From assembly GCA_022449765.1 (NCBI GenBank), contig JAKUPZ010000002.1, positions 62,001 to 126,000 of the forward strand: a stretch of 64,000 nt of DNA. Direction: 5' to 3'. The stretch comes from Dehalococcoidia bacterium (lineage in GTDB: Bacteria; Chloroflexota; Dehalococcoidia; Lucifugimonadales; Australimonadaceae). The stretch's first letter is position 1, and each line of letters opens with the position of its first letter. A program made the position numbers and the translations under genes. Of this stretch, positions 45,001 through 52,980 are shown one piece after another. The notes beneath the pieces are model-generated. The model did not search any database, was not told the DNA's origin, and saw only the letters and a program-made list of their open reading frames with translations.

Positions 45001-45403
45001 AGACATATTTGAATACACTCTCACGACACTTTTGATTAAATTCTTGTATTCCAAAGTTCTCAATTTCTTGCTTGGAAGAAAGACCCAGTTCTTTTTCTAC
45101 CTCGAGCTCAACTGGTAATCCGTGTGTATCCCATCCACCTCTCCGAAGCGGCCGATAGCCTTGCATTGTTTTGAATCGCAGAATGACATCTTTAAATGAA
45201 CGAGAAAGTACATGATGAATTCCTGGACTACCGTTTGCAGTAGGAGGCCCTTCATAGAAAACAAAAATTGGTGAATGCGAGCGTATATTTTCAACTTCAT
45301 CAAGGATCTGAATTTTTTGCCAATAATCAAGAATTTCCTGTTCAAGCTGAGGTAAGTTGATTTGGCTGGGAACGGGATTGTAGGCTGTGTTTTGGTTAGC
45401 CAT
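42083..45403 (-). CDS. ileS: Isoleucine-tRNA ligase (type 2-like)
   Basis: Class I synthetase that charges tRNA-Ile, with an editing domain. The 1106-aa protein has the HIGH-region variant GIHH (61-64) within PPTANGSPG, the GWDTHGLPVE segment, an editing domain with WTTTPWTL, and KMSKS near residue 635. The motif forms and the length above 1000 aa match the eukaryote-like type 2 enzymes (Thermus, Actinobacteria) rather than the E. coli type. Type 2 enzymes are usually insensitive to mupirocin, so the same may hold here. It overlaps its neighbours at both ends (8 nt and 4 nt). Confidence 0.95.
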   Translation of the reverse strand: MANQNTAYNPVPSQINLPQLEQEILDYWQKIQILDEVENIRSHSPIFVFYEGPPTANGSPGIHHVLSRSFKDVILRFKTMQGYRPLRRGGWDTHGLPVELEVEKELGLSSKQEIENFGIQEFNQKCRESVFKYVSEWESMTDRVGVWLDMDNAYVTYHNSYIETAWEIFKRLWDQGLMYEGYKVTPHCPRCVTSLSSHEVALGYKDNTPDPSVFVRFRLSKNQDSHASDAILKKIGFEAGSWPNGTPSFIAWTTTPWTLTANAALAVGPNEKYVLCTSTVSQELAIVASNLKTKVLGDEWDPIVEFSGTELAGIQYDPPYSSLPINTHTYRVLTAAYVTTDDGTGIVHTAVAYGAEDAELGKAHGIETFHTVDLKGTLQSPFPGGGKFVKDADKEIIKDLMNRELLFKDTSPYLHTYPFCWRCNTPLLYYAKASWYIQTTSKKEAMVQGNRAIKWVPEHIQEGRFGEWLRNNIDWSVSRERYWGTPIPIWRCQDDSEHLKVIGSKIELQSQCNNSENIDFINLDLHKPFIDQIKINCNQCTGIMERIPEVADAWFDSGAMPFAQWNYPVTLKGPDSNPITLNNIDDLIESPFFPANYITEAVDQTRGWFYSLLALSTLIADKPSFESCLVLGLILDGKGEKMSKSKGNVVNPWDVVSEHGADALRWYLFTAAPASEARRFSTELVQETLRQFILTLWNTYSFFTTYANIDNFDADKYSSFWKTETGSPDLAELPPNELDKWIISELNELVKQVSNDLDEINPTSAGRKIQDFVDLLSNWYVRRSRRRFWKSENDDDKIWAYVSLYSCLLTVSKLIAPLAPFISDAIFQNLAPKNSPKSVHLSDFPVSNELLIDNELSRAVRLAKRIASLGRSARSKGKIKVRQPLASLLVRPRPEDSALIPLVENQIREELNVKTISIASAEDIGNYVIKPNLPVLGPKLGSTLSKVRAGIESANASLLMQSLAKDGSVVIEQSNLLAEDLLIELQPKDDVIASMESSSDGLIVGINTLITEDLLDEGFTREIIHRIQNMRKSAGLKIEDRIVCYIDCTHSHSSNALRKHASYLKEETLSDTLHFETPTQNAYSEQHEIEGVILNIGITKTEVKIL

Positions 45404-46232
45404 TATGATTGGTTCCTTCGGCTAGTAAGGCTTGTCTTTGGGCTTCTTGCCGAATATGTGCTATGCGAAATCGTATTAAAACTGCAGCCATTCCAAGTTG
45501 AATACCAGCTAACATTAGCCAACGGAAGCTTTGTTCTAACATTTCAGCAATTCCCATAGTTCCTCTCAATAGTGGATCTTGCCAGCATGCAACGATACCG
45601 TGCGATACTGCTAAAGCTACTAATAATAAAGTTGTTTTTGCACCAGACCGATCATCAGCTTCAACAACTCGTCGAGCTAGCCAGACTAGCACGATTATCT
45701 CACAAATTGAAAAGAGAGCTGCTATAAAAGTAAAGAATGGAGCCCAGCTTAGGCTGGTAGTACTTTCTACTTCAAATATTGGGAATCTCGCTGCTTGAGT
45801 CAGGATAAAGAAAGAGACAAAGCTAACGCCTAGTTGCCCTCCATTATTTGAAATTATCACGGAGAGTATCAGGACTATAAGGTATATAAGGATATACGCA
45901 ATTAAAAAAGCAATCGCAGTTATTTCAGTTGCGTCCCCTCCGGTAAAGAAACCTGTTGCCAGTAGAACTATAGCGCCTTGCCCTGCAGGTAGCCATGTAA
46001 TCATCGAAAGCGGCAATCGGCGGCGAAGAGCAAAAGTGGAACCTGCCACTGTAGCGATAAGCAGAATGAAGCTTGGTGGAGTTAGTGAGCCTACTGATCC
46101 AGGAATCTCCAAAGCTCGCCAAGGCCAGGCGACTAAAGACGAAAGGGAAAGTAGCATGAAGGGAGTCCCAAGCGTAATCAGTAATCTAGTTCTGTCTGCA
46201 GGTGTAGTTTGCGGATCTAAGGCCGTAACCAT
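45396..46232 (-). CDS. Hypothetical polytopic membrane protein
   Basis: A 278-aa protein with about eight hydrophobic segments and a basic C-terminal end. I recognise no family or catalytic motif; it may be a small-molecule permease or an envelope protein. AGGA lies 5 nt before the ATG. It is 1 nt from the jag stop and overlaps ileS by 8 nt, so it is translated as part of the rpmH-to-ileS gene series, where it is not a usual member. Confidence 0.75.
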   Translation of the reverse strand: MVTALDPQTTPADRTRLLITLGTPFMLLSLSSLVAWPWRALEIPGSVGSLTPPSFILLIATVAGSTFALRRRLPLSMITWLPAGQGAIVLLATGFFTGGDATEITAIAFLIAYILIYLIVLILSVIISNNGGQLGVSFVSFFILTQAARFPIFEVESTTSLSWAPFFTFIAALFSICEIIVLVWLARRVVEADDRSGAKTTLLLVALAVSHGIVACWQDPLLRGTMGIAEMLEQSFRWLMLAGIQLGMAAVLIRFRIAHIRQEAQRQALLAEGTNHNG

Positions 46233-46233
46233 A

Positions 46234-46956
46234 TTAATCCTGTTGCGTTTCAGTAGACTCGCGCCCCTTAGTTCTCCTTGGCTGACGAGTTTTTCTTTCG
46301 CTAGAGCTAGAATTCTCTACCGGACGTATTGTCACTTTCCGCTGTATGCCTTCTCCTGAACTTATGGTTTCAACGCCTTCAAACTCGCTGAGAGTTGAAT
46401 GGATAACTCGCCGGTCACCAGCTGGCATAGGTTCTAGGGCAATTTCTTCGTCATTATTTCGCACCCGTTGAGCAGTACGTTCTGCTAAAATCCGCAATTC
46501 TCGGTAGCGTCGATCTCGATACTTTTCGACGTCAATTATTACACCGACGGACCGATCATTATTATTATTGATGATCATATTCACAACCATTTGAAGAGCT
46601 CGTAATGTTTCACCTTTTTTACCTATAATCAGGCCAGCATCCTCCCCTTGGATGTCGATGATTGCACGCTCTTCCGGCTGTTTCCCTGAATTACGGATGG
46701 TTGGAGAAACTTCGACATTAAGCAATGACAATATTTCCCGTACCGTATGTATCGCATCACTTGCGACCCCATCGGTTTCAGTGATTAGTTGTACGCGAAC
46801 CTTTGCCGGTTCAGAGCCAATACCTAAAATACCGGCTCTACCATTACTAATTACGTCGACCTCTATTTCGTCTCGGCCTACGCCGAGCTCGAGAGTCGCG
46901 AGCTCTATCGCTTCTTCCACTGTCTTCGCTGAGCGGATTAGGCTCTGGTCCTCCAT
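46234..46956 (-). CDS. jag: Jag/KhpB-like RNA-binding protein (Jag-N, KH, R3H)
   Basis: RNA-binding protein usually encoded next to yidC. From ATG 46956 it has 240 aa: a Jag-N domain (about 1-50, AKTVEEAIE.. and GRAGILGIG), a KH domain with the IIGKKGET loop (about 95-165), an R3H domain (about 165-225) with RRYRELRILAERTAQ, and a short basic tail. AAGGAGG lies 6 nt before the chosen start; a longer frame from 46989 is possible but has no such site. The first 110 nt overlap the 3' end of yidC in another frame. Confidence 0.93.
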   Translation of the reverse strand: MEDQSLIRSAKTVEEAIELATLELGVGRDEIEVDVISNGRAGILGIGSEPAKVRVQLITETDGVASDAIHTVREILSLLNVEVSPTIRNSGKQPEERAIIDIQGEDAGLIIGKKGETLRALQMVVNMIINNNNDRSVGVIIDVEKYRDRRYRELRILAERTAQRVRNNDEEIALEPMPAGDRRVIHSTLSEFEGVETISSGEGIQRKVTIRPVENSSSSERKTRQPRRTKGRESTETQQD

Positions 46957-47782
46957 TGCCTTCCTCCTTATCTTGTATATATCCCCCAAGCGTTGGACCT
47001 AGCTTTGGAGATGAATTTCCTTCGGATGCAGTTGACTGAGGTATCAATCCTCCCCAGCCTGTTACGAAATACTGCATAACTATTCCAATTAGAGTAGATG
47101 CTACCCAATAAATCACCAGCCCGAGAGGGAAAAATAAACTGAACATCCCAAACATGACGGGGAACATAAATAGCATCATTCGCTGCGTACTTTGTTGTGC
47201 AGGGTCAGATGTGGAAACTTGGCTCATTTTTTGCTGCACGTACATACTTAAGCCAGAAAGCCCTACAAGAATGAAACCTAAAGTACTCCCTGCGCGCATT
47301 GGCTCGAGCGCGAGGTCCATTCCAAGGAACGCACGATTAACAGGTACTACTGAATCCAGTAAAGGTAACCAAGAATATAATTTCCCAGATAGGCCAGCCA
47401 AATTCTCTGGAGTAAACGGTAGTACACCATTAATTGCCCAAAAAAGCCCTATAAATATAGGCATTTGAATTACTAAGGGGCCTAAACACCCAACAGGATT
47501 AACACCTGTTTCTTTGTAAACTTTCATGGTCTCTTGGCCACGAAGCTGGGGGTTAGATTTGTATTTTTCGTTGATTTCCTTGATCCGAGGCTGAAGGCTT
47601 TGCATGCGTTTCATTTGACGTAACTGACGGACAACTAAGGGATAGGTAAGTGCCCGAACGATTACGGTGAAAGCAATAATTGCTATGCCTAAATTTGCGC
47701 CTAGTAGTACGTAGAGGCCCAATAGACTGTTCGTCATGGGTTTGGTAATTAATTCATTCCAAATCAGGCCCAAAAATTCCAT
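46847..47782 (-). CDS. yidC: Membrane protein insertase YidC (short form)
   Basis: Inserts membrane proteins, alone or with SecYEG. The 311-aa protein is the short form without a large periplasmic domain, with five helices, the positively charged cytoplasmic loop after helix 1 (RQLRQMKRMQ) and a FIGLFWAING segment. The C-terminus is an Arg-rich tail (about 290-311) like the ribosome-binding tail of some YidC/Oxa1 proteins. That tail is encoded within the 110-nt overlap with jag. It lies 3 nt after a beta-propeller lipoprotein gene. Confidence 0.93.
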   Translation of the reverse strand: MEFLGLIWNELITKPMTNSLLGLYVLLGANLGIAIIAFTVIVRALTYPLVVRQLRQMKRMQSLQPRIKEINEKYKSNPQLRGQETMKVYKETGVNPVGCLGPLVIQMPIFIGLFWAINGVLPFTPENLAGLSGKLYSWLPLLDSVVPVNRAFLGMDLALEPMRAGSTLGFILVGLSGLSMYVQQKMSQVSTSDPAQQSTQRMMLFMFPVMFGMFSLFFPLGLVIYWVASTLIGIVMQYFVTGWGGLIPQSTASEGNSSPKLGPTLGGYIQDKEEGNGGPEPNPLSEDSGRSDRARDSRARRRPRRNRGRRN

Positions 47783-47785
47783 AAC

Positions 47786-48958
47786 TTACCTTACATCCTC
47801 TAAGTTGCGAGCCCATGCAAGCTGCCTTGTTTCCATATCAATTGCGGTAATAGTTTCATCGATAGAATGTAGAAAGACTAAATTCTCGCTTGATGTTAAT
47901 GGCGAGCGGACGCTGTCGCCAACGCGGCGGTCCCACAAGCGCGAGCCACTTACAGCATCGAGGACAACCATCATTCCTGCATCTGTTGCATATACTAGTT
48001 TGTCTTCATATAAAACAGGGGCGGCAAGTATAGGATCAATTTGAGGTTCATCAGGGTATACCCATCGAATACGACCCGTGCCTACATCGTAAGCATAAAT
48101 ATTCCCATCCATATTGGGAATGTAGAACGTATTTCCATCAGTAATACTTCCTGCCCAAAACCAATTTTCCCCTGCGAATAATTTTTTAGATGAGCCTGTG
48201 AGAAGGTCTATCTCATAAAAATACTGGTCAAAGGTGCCCAAATACAGGTTATTACCTAGTATGGTCGGCGGCGATACAACAGCTCCTCCAAGTTTGGTTG
48301 GCGATACCCAATTTGTGGAGCAATCCGCAATAGAGATTGAATGTACGTAATGGTTCAAATCTCCGAAATAAGCTACGCCATTCGCGGCGATTGGGGTCGT
48401 CCATAATTGTCCAATAGGATCTTCGTTTCTTGCGGGGTATCTGCAAATTTCGGAGAGTGTTTGAGAATCGAGAACGTAGAGTCTGCCTTCATTTGCATCT
48501 TCCGCAGCAGCTACCACTAAGCGGTTCTCGTGCACAATTACCGAGCCTGCAATGCCCTTCGTCAGATCATTACCTCCTATTTCAAAACTTCGCATGTCTC
48601 TGAGATCGGTACGATTGAGAGATACTACAAGGCCGTTGTAAGTGCCAAAGTAAATGCGGTCTTCGTTTATCGTGGGAGTTCCGTATATTGCAGGGAAGCC
48701 TTGGTTCTGCTTGGTCTGAGGTGCTTCAAAGGGCGCAATTCTTGCAATTCCGCCCTCAACGGATAATTGAATTAGCTTACCATCCTTAGTCCCAATATAA
48801 GTTGTGTCGTTGGAGACAGCTACACCAGACCAGCTTTGGGTTGCAGCGTTACGATTCTGACCTGTGCAACCTACGAGTATAGGTACAGCGATCAAGATAA
48901 GAAGCACACCAAAAAATAAGCGCCCCAAATTAAATTTACGAAAAATGCTCAGACTCAA
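47786..48958 (-). CDS. PQQ-type beta-propeller repeat lipoprotein
   Basis: A 390-aa secreted or surface lipoprotein. The signal peptide ends in ILVGC (lipid cysteine at 31). The rest consists of repeats of about 45 residues with W-x-G, YIGTKDGKL/YFGTYNGLV-type strands that match the PQQ/BamB-like propeller fold. It is not a PQQ enzyme by evidence seen; structural repeats only. The start is TTG at 48958 with GAGGAAA upstream. It interrupts the usual yidD-yidC order, so a role in envelope protein assembly, as for BamB, is a reasonable but unproven idea. Confidence 0.87.
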   Translation of the reverse strand: MSLSIFRKFNLGRLFFGVLLILIAVPILVGCTGQNRNAATQSWSGVAVSNDTTYIGTKDGKLIQLSVEGGIARIAPFEAPQTKQNQGFPAIYGTPTINEDRIYFGTYNGLVVSLNRTDLRDMRSFEIGGNDLTKGIAGSVIVHENRLVVAAAEDANEGRLYVLDSQTLSEICRYPARNEDPIGQLWTTPIAANGVAYFGDLNHYVHSISIADCSTNWVSPTKLGGAVVSPPTILGNNLYLGTFDQYFYEIDLLTGSSKKLFAGENWFWAGSITDGNTFYIPNMDGNIYAYDVGTGRIRWVYPDEPQIDPILAAPVLYEDKLVYATDAGMMVVLDAVSGSRLWDRRVGDSVRSPLTSSENLVFLHSIDETITAIDMETRQLAWARNLEDVR

Positions 48959-49009
48959 ATATGTTTCCTCAATTAACTGTAGGCATGATTATGATGCATG
49001 CCTGATTCA

Positions 49010-49252
49010 TTACAAATGAAAATGATTAGATCGAGAGCCTCTATCAGGCACTGGGTCGTAACCATGATTTCCAAACGGATTACAGCGTACTACACGTTTT
49101 ATTCCGATCCAACTTCCAACCCAAACACCATATTCCAGGATGGCCTGTTTAGTGTACTCAGAGCATGACGGAGTGTAGCGGCATTGACTTGGCCAATAGG
49201 GAGAAAGGATTTTTTGGTATAAGGTTATCAGTGACAGTAAGAACGTTTGCAT
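49010..49252 (-). CDS. yidD: Membrane protein insertion efficiency factor YidD
   Basis: Small membrane-associated protein that helps YidC-dependent insertion. The 80-aa product has the family pattern YQKILSPYWPSQCRYTPSCS, followed by EY, and CNPFGNHGYDPVP, with the three conserved cysteines. It lies 4 nt after rnpA, in the standard rpmH-rnpA-yidD order. Confidence 0.95.
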   Translation of the reverse strand: MQTFLLSLITLYQKILSPYWPSQCRYTPSCSEYTKQAILEYGVWVGSWIGIKRVVRCNPFGNHGYDPVPDRGSRSNHFHL

Positions 49253-49256
49253 GTCC

Positions 49257-49640
49257 CTATCTTAATTTAGAAGTCGTAGTTTCGCGACCATCTGCATGAA
49301 GCAATTCTAATTTATTGCACAAATGCCAAGTTGCGTTTAACAATTCGGCGTGAGTGGCATTTAAAGCCGATTTTCTTGCGATAAACAGGATATCTCGTTC
49401 CTCGCGCAATGGAATCCTGCTAATTACATCTCTCAAAATTCTTTTAATACGGTTTCGGTTTACTGCCAATGGCGATGTTCGTTTGCTTACAATGAAGCCA
49501 TACCTAGAGTGTTTCAAGCCATTTGGTACAGTTCTAACTACAAGAAATGTGTTTGAGCGAGACTTGCCCTGATCACGAAGGTTCTCGAAGTCACTTTTTA
49601 AACGCAACCGCTGCTCACGCCCGATGCGTTGAATGGACAT
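49257..49640 (-). CDS. rnpA: Ribonuclease P protein component
   Basis: Protein subunit of RNase P, which matures tRNA 5' ends together with the M1 RNA. The 127-aa protein has the basic N-terminus, the RYGFIVSKRTSPLAV strand and the hallmark NRNRIKRILRD. It follows rpmH after 12 nt and precedes yidD by 4 nt. Confidence 0.95.
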   Translation of the reverse strand: MSIQRIGREQRLRLKSDFENLRDQGKSRSNTFLVVRTVPNGLKHSRYGFIVSKRTSPLAVNRNRIKRILRDVISRIPLREERDILFIARKSALNATHAELLNATWHLCNKLELLHADGRETTTSKLR

Positions 49641-49652
49641 AACGAATCTCGC

Positions 49653-49790
49653 CTATACGGTCAGCTTATGGCGGCCCTTTAAGCGGCGCGCACTAAGAAC
49701 TCTGCGACCACCAGGAGTGTGCATGCGGTGCATGAACCCGTGGCGTCGTTGACGACGTCTTTTTTTTGGTTGCCAAGTACGCTTGGGCAT
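49653..49790 (-). CDS. rpmH: 50S ribosomal protein L34
   Basis: Small basic ribosomal protein of 45 aa with the family start [14 protein letters not shown] and end LKGRHKLTV. The ATG at 49790 follows GGAGAC; a longer in-frame extension upstream has no support. A strong promoter (49822-49850) drives it. It heads the leftward series that runs through yidC and ileS. dnaA, often divergent from rpmH near the origin, is absent; tlyA takes its place. Confidence 0.97.
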   Translation of the reverse strand: MPKRTWQPKKRRRQRRHGFMHRMHTPGGRRVLSARRLKGRHKLTV

Positions 49791-49821
49791 AAGAGTCTCC
49801 AAAAGGATTTTTAACCCGTCA

Positions 49822-49850
49822 ATTTTACTTTTGAGTAAGGAGAGTGTCAA
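49822..49850 (-). promoter_or_regulatory. Strong promoter for rpmH operon
   Basis: On the minus strand a perfect TTGACA (49850-49845) and TAAAAT (49827-49822) are exactly 17 bp apart, about 30 nt before the rpmH ATG. It is one of the two best promoters in the window. Confidence 0.85.
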
Positions 49851-49901
49851 ATATGCGAGAGGATAAATTTACGGCAAAGTCTATTTTGGGGAATTATTTT
49901 C

Positions 49902-50642
49902 ATGCCAGCTAAGAGAAAATTACGTGCAGACGAATTGCTAATCAGTAATGGACTCCTCGTTTCAAAAGAAAGTGCTAGAGCCTCGATATTAGCGGGAGAG
50001 GTTTTTTCGCATAAAGGAAGAATAGAAAAACCCGGGCAATTCTTACCGGTAGATACCCCAGTCTGGATAAAAGCAAAGAGAAAGTTTGTAAGTAGAGGCG
50101 GTGAAAAAATTGAAGGTGCTTTGCAAGACTTTGGTATAGAAGTTACCGGAGTGAAGTTTTTGGATATAGGCGCATCCACAGGTGGATTTACTGATTGTTT
50201 ATTACAGTATGGTGCTTCACAGTCGTATGCATTGGATGTGGGCCGTGCTCAATTAGCAGAGAAATTACGCCATGATCCGAGAGTTTGGTACAAAGAGGGA
50301 GTCAATGCTAGATATCCCTTTGATCTCCCCGAGGAGGTAGATTTAATAGTTGCCGACGTATCGTTCATATCGTTGAAGTTAGTTCTATTACCTTCTTTGG
50401 AGCATTTGAGATTAAATGGACAAATCTTAAGTTTAATAAAACCTCAATTTGAAGCTTCCAAAAGCAAAGTAGGGAATCGCGGTATTATCAAAGATCCTAA
50501 GGTTCATGCGAGTGTTTTGGGAGAATTTTGTCTTTGGGCTATCGAAAATGGCTTAAAGGTTTTAGGCGTCCGCCCTTCGGTCATCAAAGGTGGAAATGGA
50601 AATCAGGAATTTTTTGCCCTATTCAGAAAAATAAAAAGATAA
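49902..50642 (+). CDS. tlyA: TlyA family rRNA 2'-O-methyltransferase
   Basis: Methylates 2'-hydroxyls of 16S and 23S rRNA; loss gives capreomycin resistance in mycobacteria. The 246-aa protein has an N-terminal S4 RNA-binding domain (about 5-65), then the RSRGGEK-type junction (KFVSRGGEKIEGAL) and a Rossmann methyltransferase domain with LDIGASTGGFTDCLL for SAM binding and KPQFEA near 180. GGGGAA lies 7 nt before the ATG. Its promoter must lie in the 111-bp gap shared with rpmH. Confidence 0.93.
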   Translation: MPAKRKLRADELLISNGLLVSKESARASILAGEVFSHKGRIEKPGQFLPVDTPVWIKAKRKFVSRGGEKIEGALQDFGIEVTGVKFLDIGASTGGFTDCLLQYGASQSYALDVGRAQLAEKLRHDPRVWYKEGVNARYPFDLPEEVDLIVADVSFISLKLVLLPSLEHLRLNGQILSLIKPQFEASKSKVGNRGIIKDPKVHASVLGEFCLWAIENGLKVLGVRPSVIKGGNGNQEFFALFRKIKR

Positions 50643-50722
50643 GGCATAGGTGACAATGAGATTACTTGGTTTTTTTTCGGATAGAATGTTATATGTCATG
50701 ATGGAGGATTAGTTTTATTTAT

Positions 50723-52201
50723 ATGCTAGCCAGCAACCATGAATCTGACGGACCACGGGAGGCGTGTGGCGTCGCTGGGGTTTACCTTCCCAGCTTGTCT
50801 GGATATGAAGCAGCAAGCGTAGCATTCCATGCGCTTTTTGCACTCCAGCATCGTGGTCAAGAAAGCGCAGGAATTGCTGCATCGGATGGCCGAAATATAC
50901 GTAACTTTACTAACGAAGGATTAGTTTCCAATGCTTTCCGCCAGGAGGATATTGAGAGGCTTCCTGGTCATATTGCAATTGGTCACACTCGCTATTCAAC
51001 AACAGGATCAAGCAGCTTGCTAAATGCTCAACCTATTGTTTCTAAGAGCTCAAGCGTTGAATTAGCCTTAGCTCATAACGGGAACGTGATAAATGCTGCA
51101 GCTGTTAGGGAACGCCTAGAGATTGAGCATGGCGTCCAGTGTGCCACTGGTACCGATTCTGAAGTTATTGCGCATTTGCTCGCATGGGCTCCTGGCAATG
51201 ATTGGTCTCAGAAAATTGCGCATTTAATGAAAACTTTAGAGGGAGCTTATTCACTGACGGTATCTACTGCTGACAGTCTTCTTGGAATAAGAGATCCACA
51301 TGGCTTGCGCCCATTGGCTTTAGGCAAGTACCAGTCTGGAGGATGGGTCATTGCTTCAGAATCTTGCGCGTTTGACCATGTAGGAGCTCAATTTTTACGA
51401 GAGATAGAACCTGGTGAAGCAATATTAATTGACCGAGATGGATTGAAAAGCTTTGCATCTCCTGTACCAGAGGCGAAGAAGGCACACTGCGTATTCGAGC
51501 ATATCTATTTTGCGCGGCCAGATTCAATTTTAGACGGAGTTTTGACCCATAGCTCACGGACACGTATGGGGCAAGAATTAGCTAGAGAGCATCCTGTAGA
51601 TGCTGATCTCGTGATCGGTGTTCCCGATTCTGCTAATTCTGCAGCCGTGGGATACGCACAGGAATCAGGAATCCCATTTAGTTACGGCCTTATAAAGAAT
51701 AGGTACGTCGGGAGAACATTTATTGAGCCTGACCAAAGATTTAGAGAACTTGGGGTTAGGAACAAATTTAATCCACTCCCTGAGGTTTTATCAGGTAAAA
51801 AAATTATTGTTGTGGATGACAGTATAGTGAGAGGCACTACCACCCCGCCTATCGTTGCTTTGCTTAGAAGAGCTGGCGCAGTTGAAGTTCATATGAGGGT
51901 ATGTGCACCCCCAATTACTAATCCTTGCTTCTTCGGGGTTGACATGGCTACAAAGGACGAGCTTATTGCATCTGATCGTTCCGTTGAAGAGATCCGAGAA
52001 TTTATCGGGGCTGATTCTTTAGGGTATTTGAGTTTAGATGGTCTACATCTGGCTATTAATAATGACCGTTCTTCCGAAGGATTTTGTAATGCCTGCTTTA
52101 CAGGGAACTACCCAATTCCAGTACAATTGCAGTTGGACAAACTTTCATTAGAACGATCTATCCCAACCCTTTCTTCAAAAGAAAACAAGGCTAATCATTG
52201 A
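50723..52201 (+). CDS. purF: Amidophosphoribosyltransferase PurF
   Basis: Commits PRPP to purine synthesis by making phosphoribosylamine with glutamine nitrogen. The 492-aa protein has a 14-residue propeptide ahead of the nucleophile Cys15 (CGVAGVY), so it should be processed like the Bacillus enzyme. The PRPP loop is VVDDSIVRGTTT. Cysteines in KAHCVFEHIYFARPDS, TNPCFFGVD and CNACFTGNYP match the [4Fe-4S] ligands of the B. subtilis type. GGAGG lies 15 nt before the ATG, rather far. The purine gene purO follows at 53985-54623. Confidence 0.96.
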   Translation: MLASNHESDGPREACGVAGVYLPSLSGYEAASVAFHALFALQHRGQESAGIAASDGRNIRNFTNEGLVSNAFRQEDIERLPGHIAIGHTRYSTTGSSSLLNAQPIVSKSSSVELALAHNGNVINAAAVRERLEIEHGVQCATGTDSEVIAHLLAWAPGNDWSQKIAHLMKTLEGAYSLTVSTADSLLGIRDPHGLRPLALGKYQSGGWVIASESCAFDHVGAQFLREIEPGEAILIDRDGLKSFASPVPEAKKAHCVFEHIYFARPDSILDGVLTHSSRTRMGQELAREHPVDADLVIGVPDSANSAAVGYAQESGIPFSYGLIKNRYVGRTFIEPDQRFRELGVRNKFNPLPEVLSGKKIIVVDDSIVRGTTTPPIVALLRRAGAVEVHMRVCAPPITNPCFFGVDMATKDELIASDRSVEEIREFIGADSLGYLSLDGLHLAINNDRSSEGFCNACFTGNYPIPVQLQLDKLSLERSIPTLSSKENKANH

Positions 52202-52239
52202 AATACTAGTGATTAGTAAATTAATTGAAGTAAAAAACT

Positions 52240-52968
52240 ATGCCTAGTGTAGATATAGTAATTCCTGTATTAAATGAAGAACATTCGCTACCCAGATGTT
52301 TAGATATGCTTATGGATTTTTTAGGCGAGAATTTGGATTACAACTGGCGTGTAGTAGTTGCTGACAATGGTTCAACTGATCGTACTTTTGCTGTTGCGCA
52401 GCAATACCAGAATATGCATCCTAACGAAATAGGTGTTATCTACTTAAGCGAAAGAGGTAGAGGCCGGGCTTTGAAAAAAGCTTGGATGGAAAGCGATGCC
52501 CAGGTCGTTTCGTATATGGATGTAGACTTATCTACTGACCTCGAATCATTTCCTCAGTTGATTGAAGCTATCTTAGAAGAAAAGAAGCATCTTGCATGGG
52601 GCTCAAGGCTATCACGGGATTCAATGACCCGCCGTTCTTTGAGTAGGGAATTTATTTCACGGTCCTACAACCTTTTAATTCGTATGATTATGGGGACTCG
52701 CTTCAGGGATGCGCAGTGTGGCTTCAAGGCTTTAAGCGTTGAAACTGCGAGAGCTATAATTCCCCAAATTAAAGACAATGAATGGTTTTTCGATACTGAA
52801 TTATTGATTATCGCCGAAAAAAATGGACTAAAAAGTAAAGAAATTCCAGTCAGATGGACTGAGGATCCAGATTCGCGGGTTAAGGTTTTTCGCACGGCAT
52901 TGCAAGACATTAAAGGTCTTATGCGACTTCGGTTCGGCGGAATACCTAACGTTTTTGTGCCAGATTAG
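52240..52968 (+). CDS. Glycosyltransferase family 2 (polyprenyl-phosphate sugar transferase-like)
   Basis: A 242-aa GT-A enzyme. The N-terminal VDIVIPVLNEEHSL, then VADNGSTDRT, and the DXD-type metal site in SYMDVDLSTDL place it with dolichyl/polyprenyl-phosphate mannosyl- or glucosyltransferases; the QCGFKAL segment (about 160) is also typical of that group. There is no C-terminal membrane pair, so it should sit at the inner face of the membrane. It lies between purF and pncB. Donor and acceptor are unknown. Confidence 0.87.
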   Translation: MPSVDIVIPVLNEEHSLPRCLDMLMDFLGENLDYNWRVVVADNGSTDRTFAVAQQYQNMHPNEIGVIYLSERGRGRALKKAWMESDAQVVSYMDVDLSTDLESFPQLIEAILEEKKHLAWGSRLSRDSMTRRSLSREFISRSYNLLIRMIMGTRFRDAQCGFKALSVETARAIIPQIKDNEWFFDTELLIIAEKNGLKSKEIPVRWTEDPDSRVKVFRTALQDIKGLMRLRFGGIPNVFVPD

Positions 52969-52980
52969 TTATGCTTTTAT

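Noticed and set aside
49791-49901. Possible replication origin next to rpmH
   Set aside because: rpmH-rnpA often lies by oriC, but no DnaA-box cluster (TTATCCACA-like), no dnaA and no A+T-rich unwinding region were seen in this short gap.
50661-50690. T-rich stretch before purF as a terminator for tlyA
   Set aside because: There are eight T residues, but no stable hairpin precedes them.
50698-50712. Five-codon ORF (ATG ATG GAG GAT TAG) in the purF leader
   Set aside because: Too short to separate from chance; no hairpin pair or known purine leader signal accompanies it.
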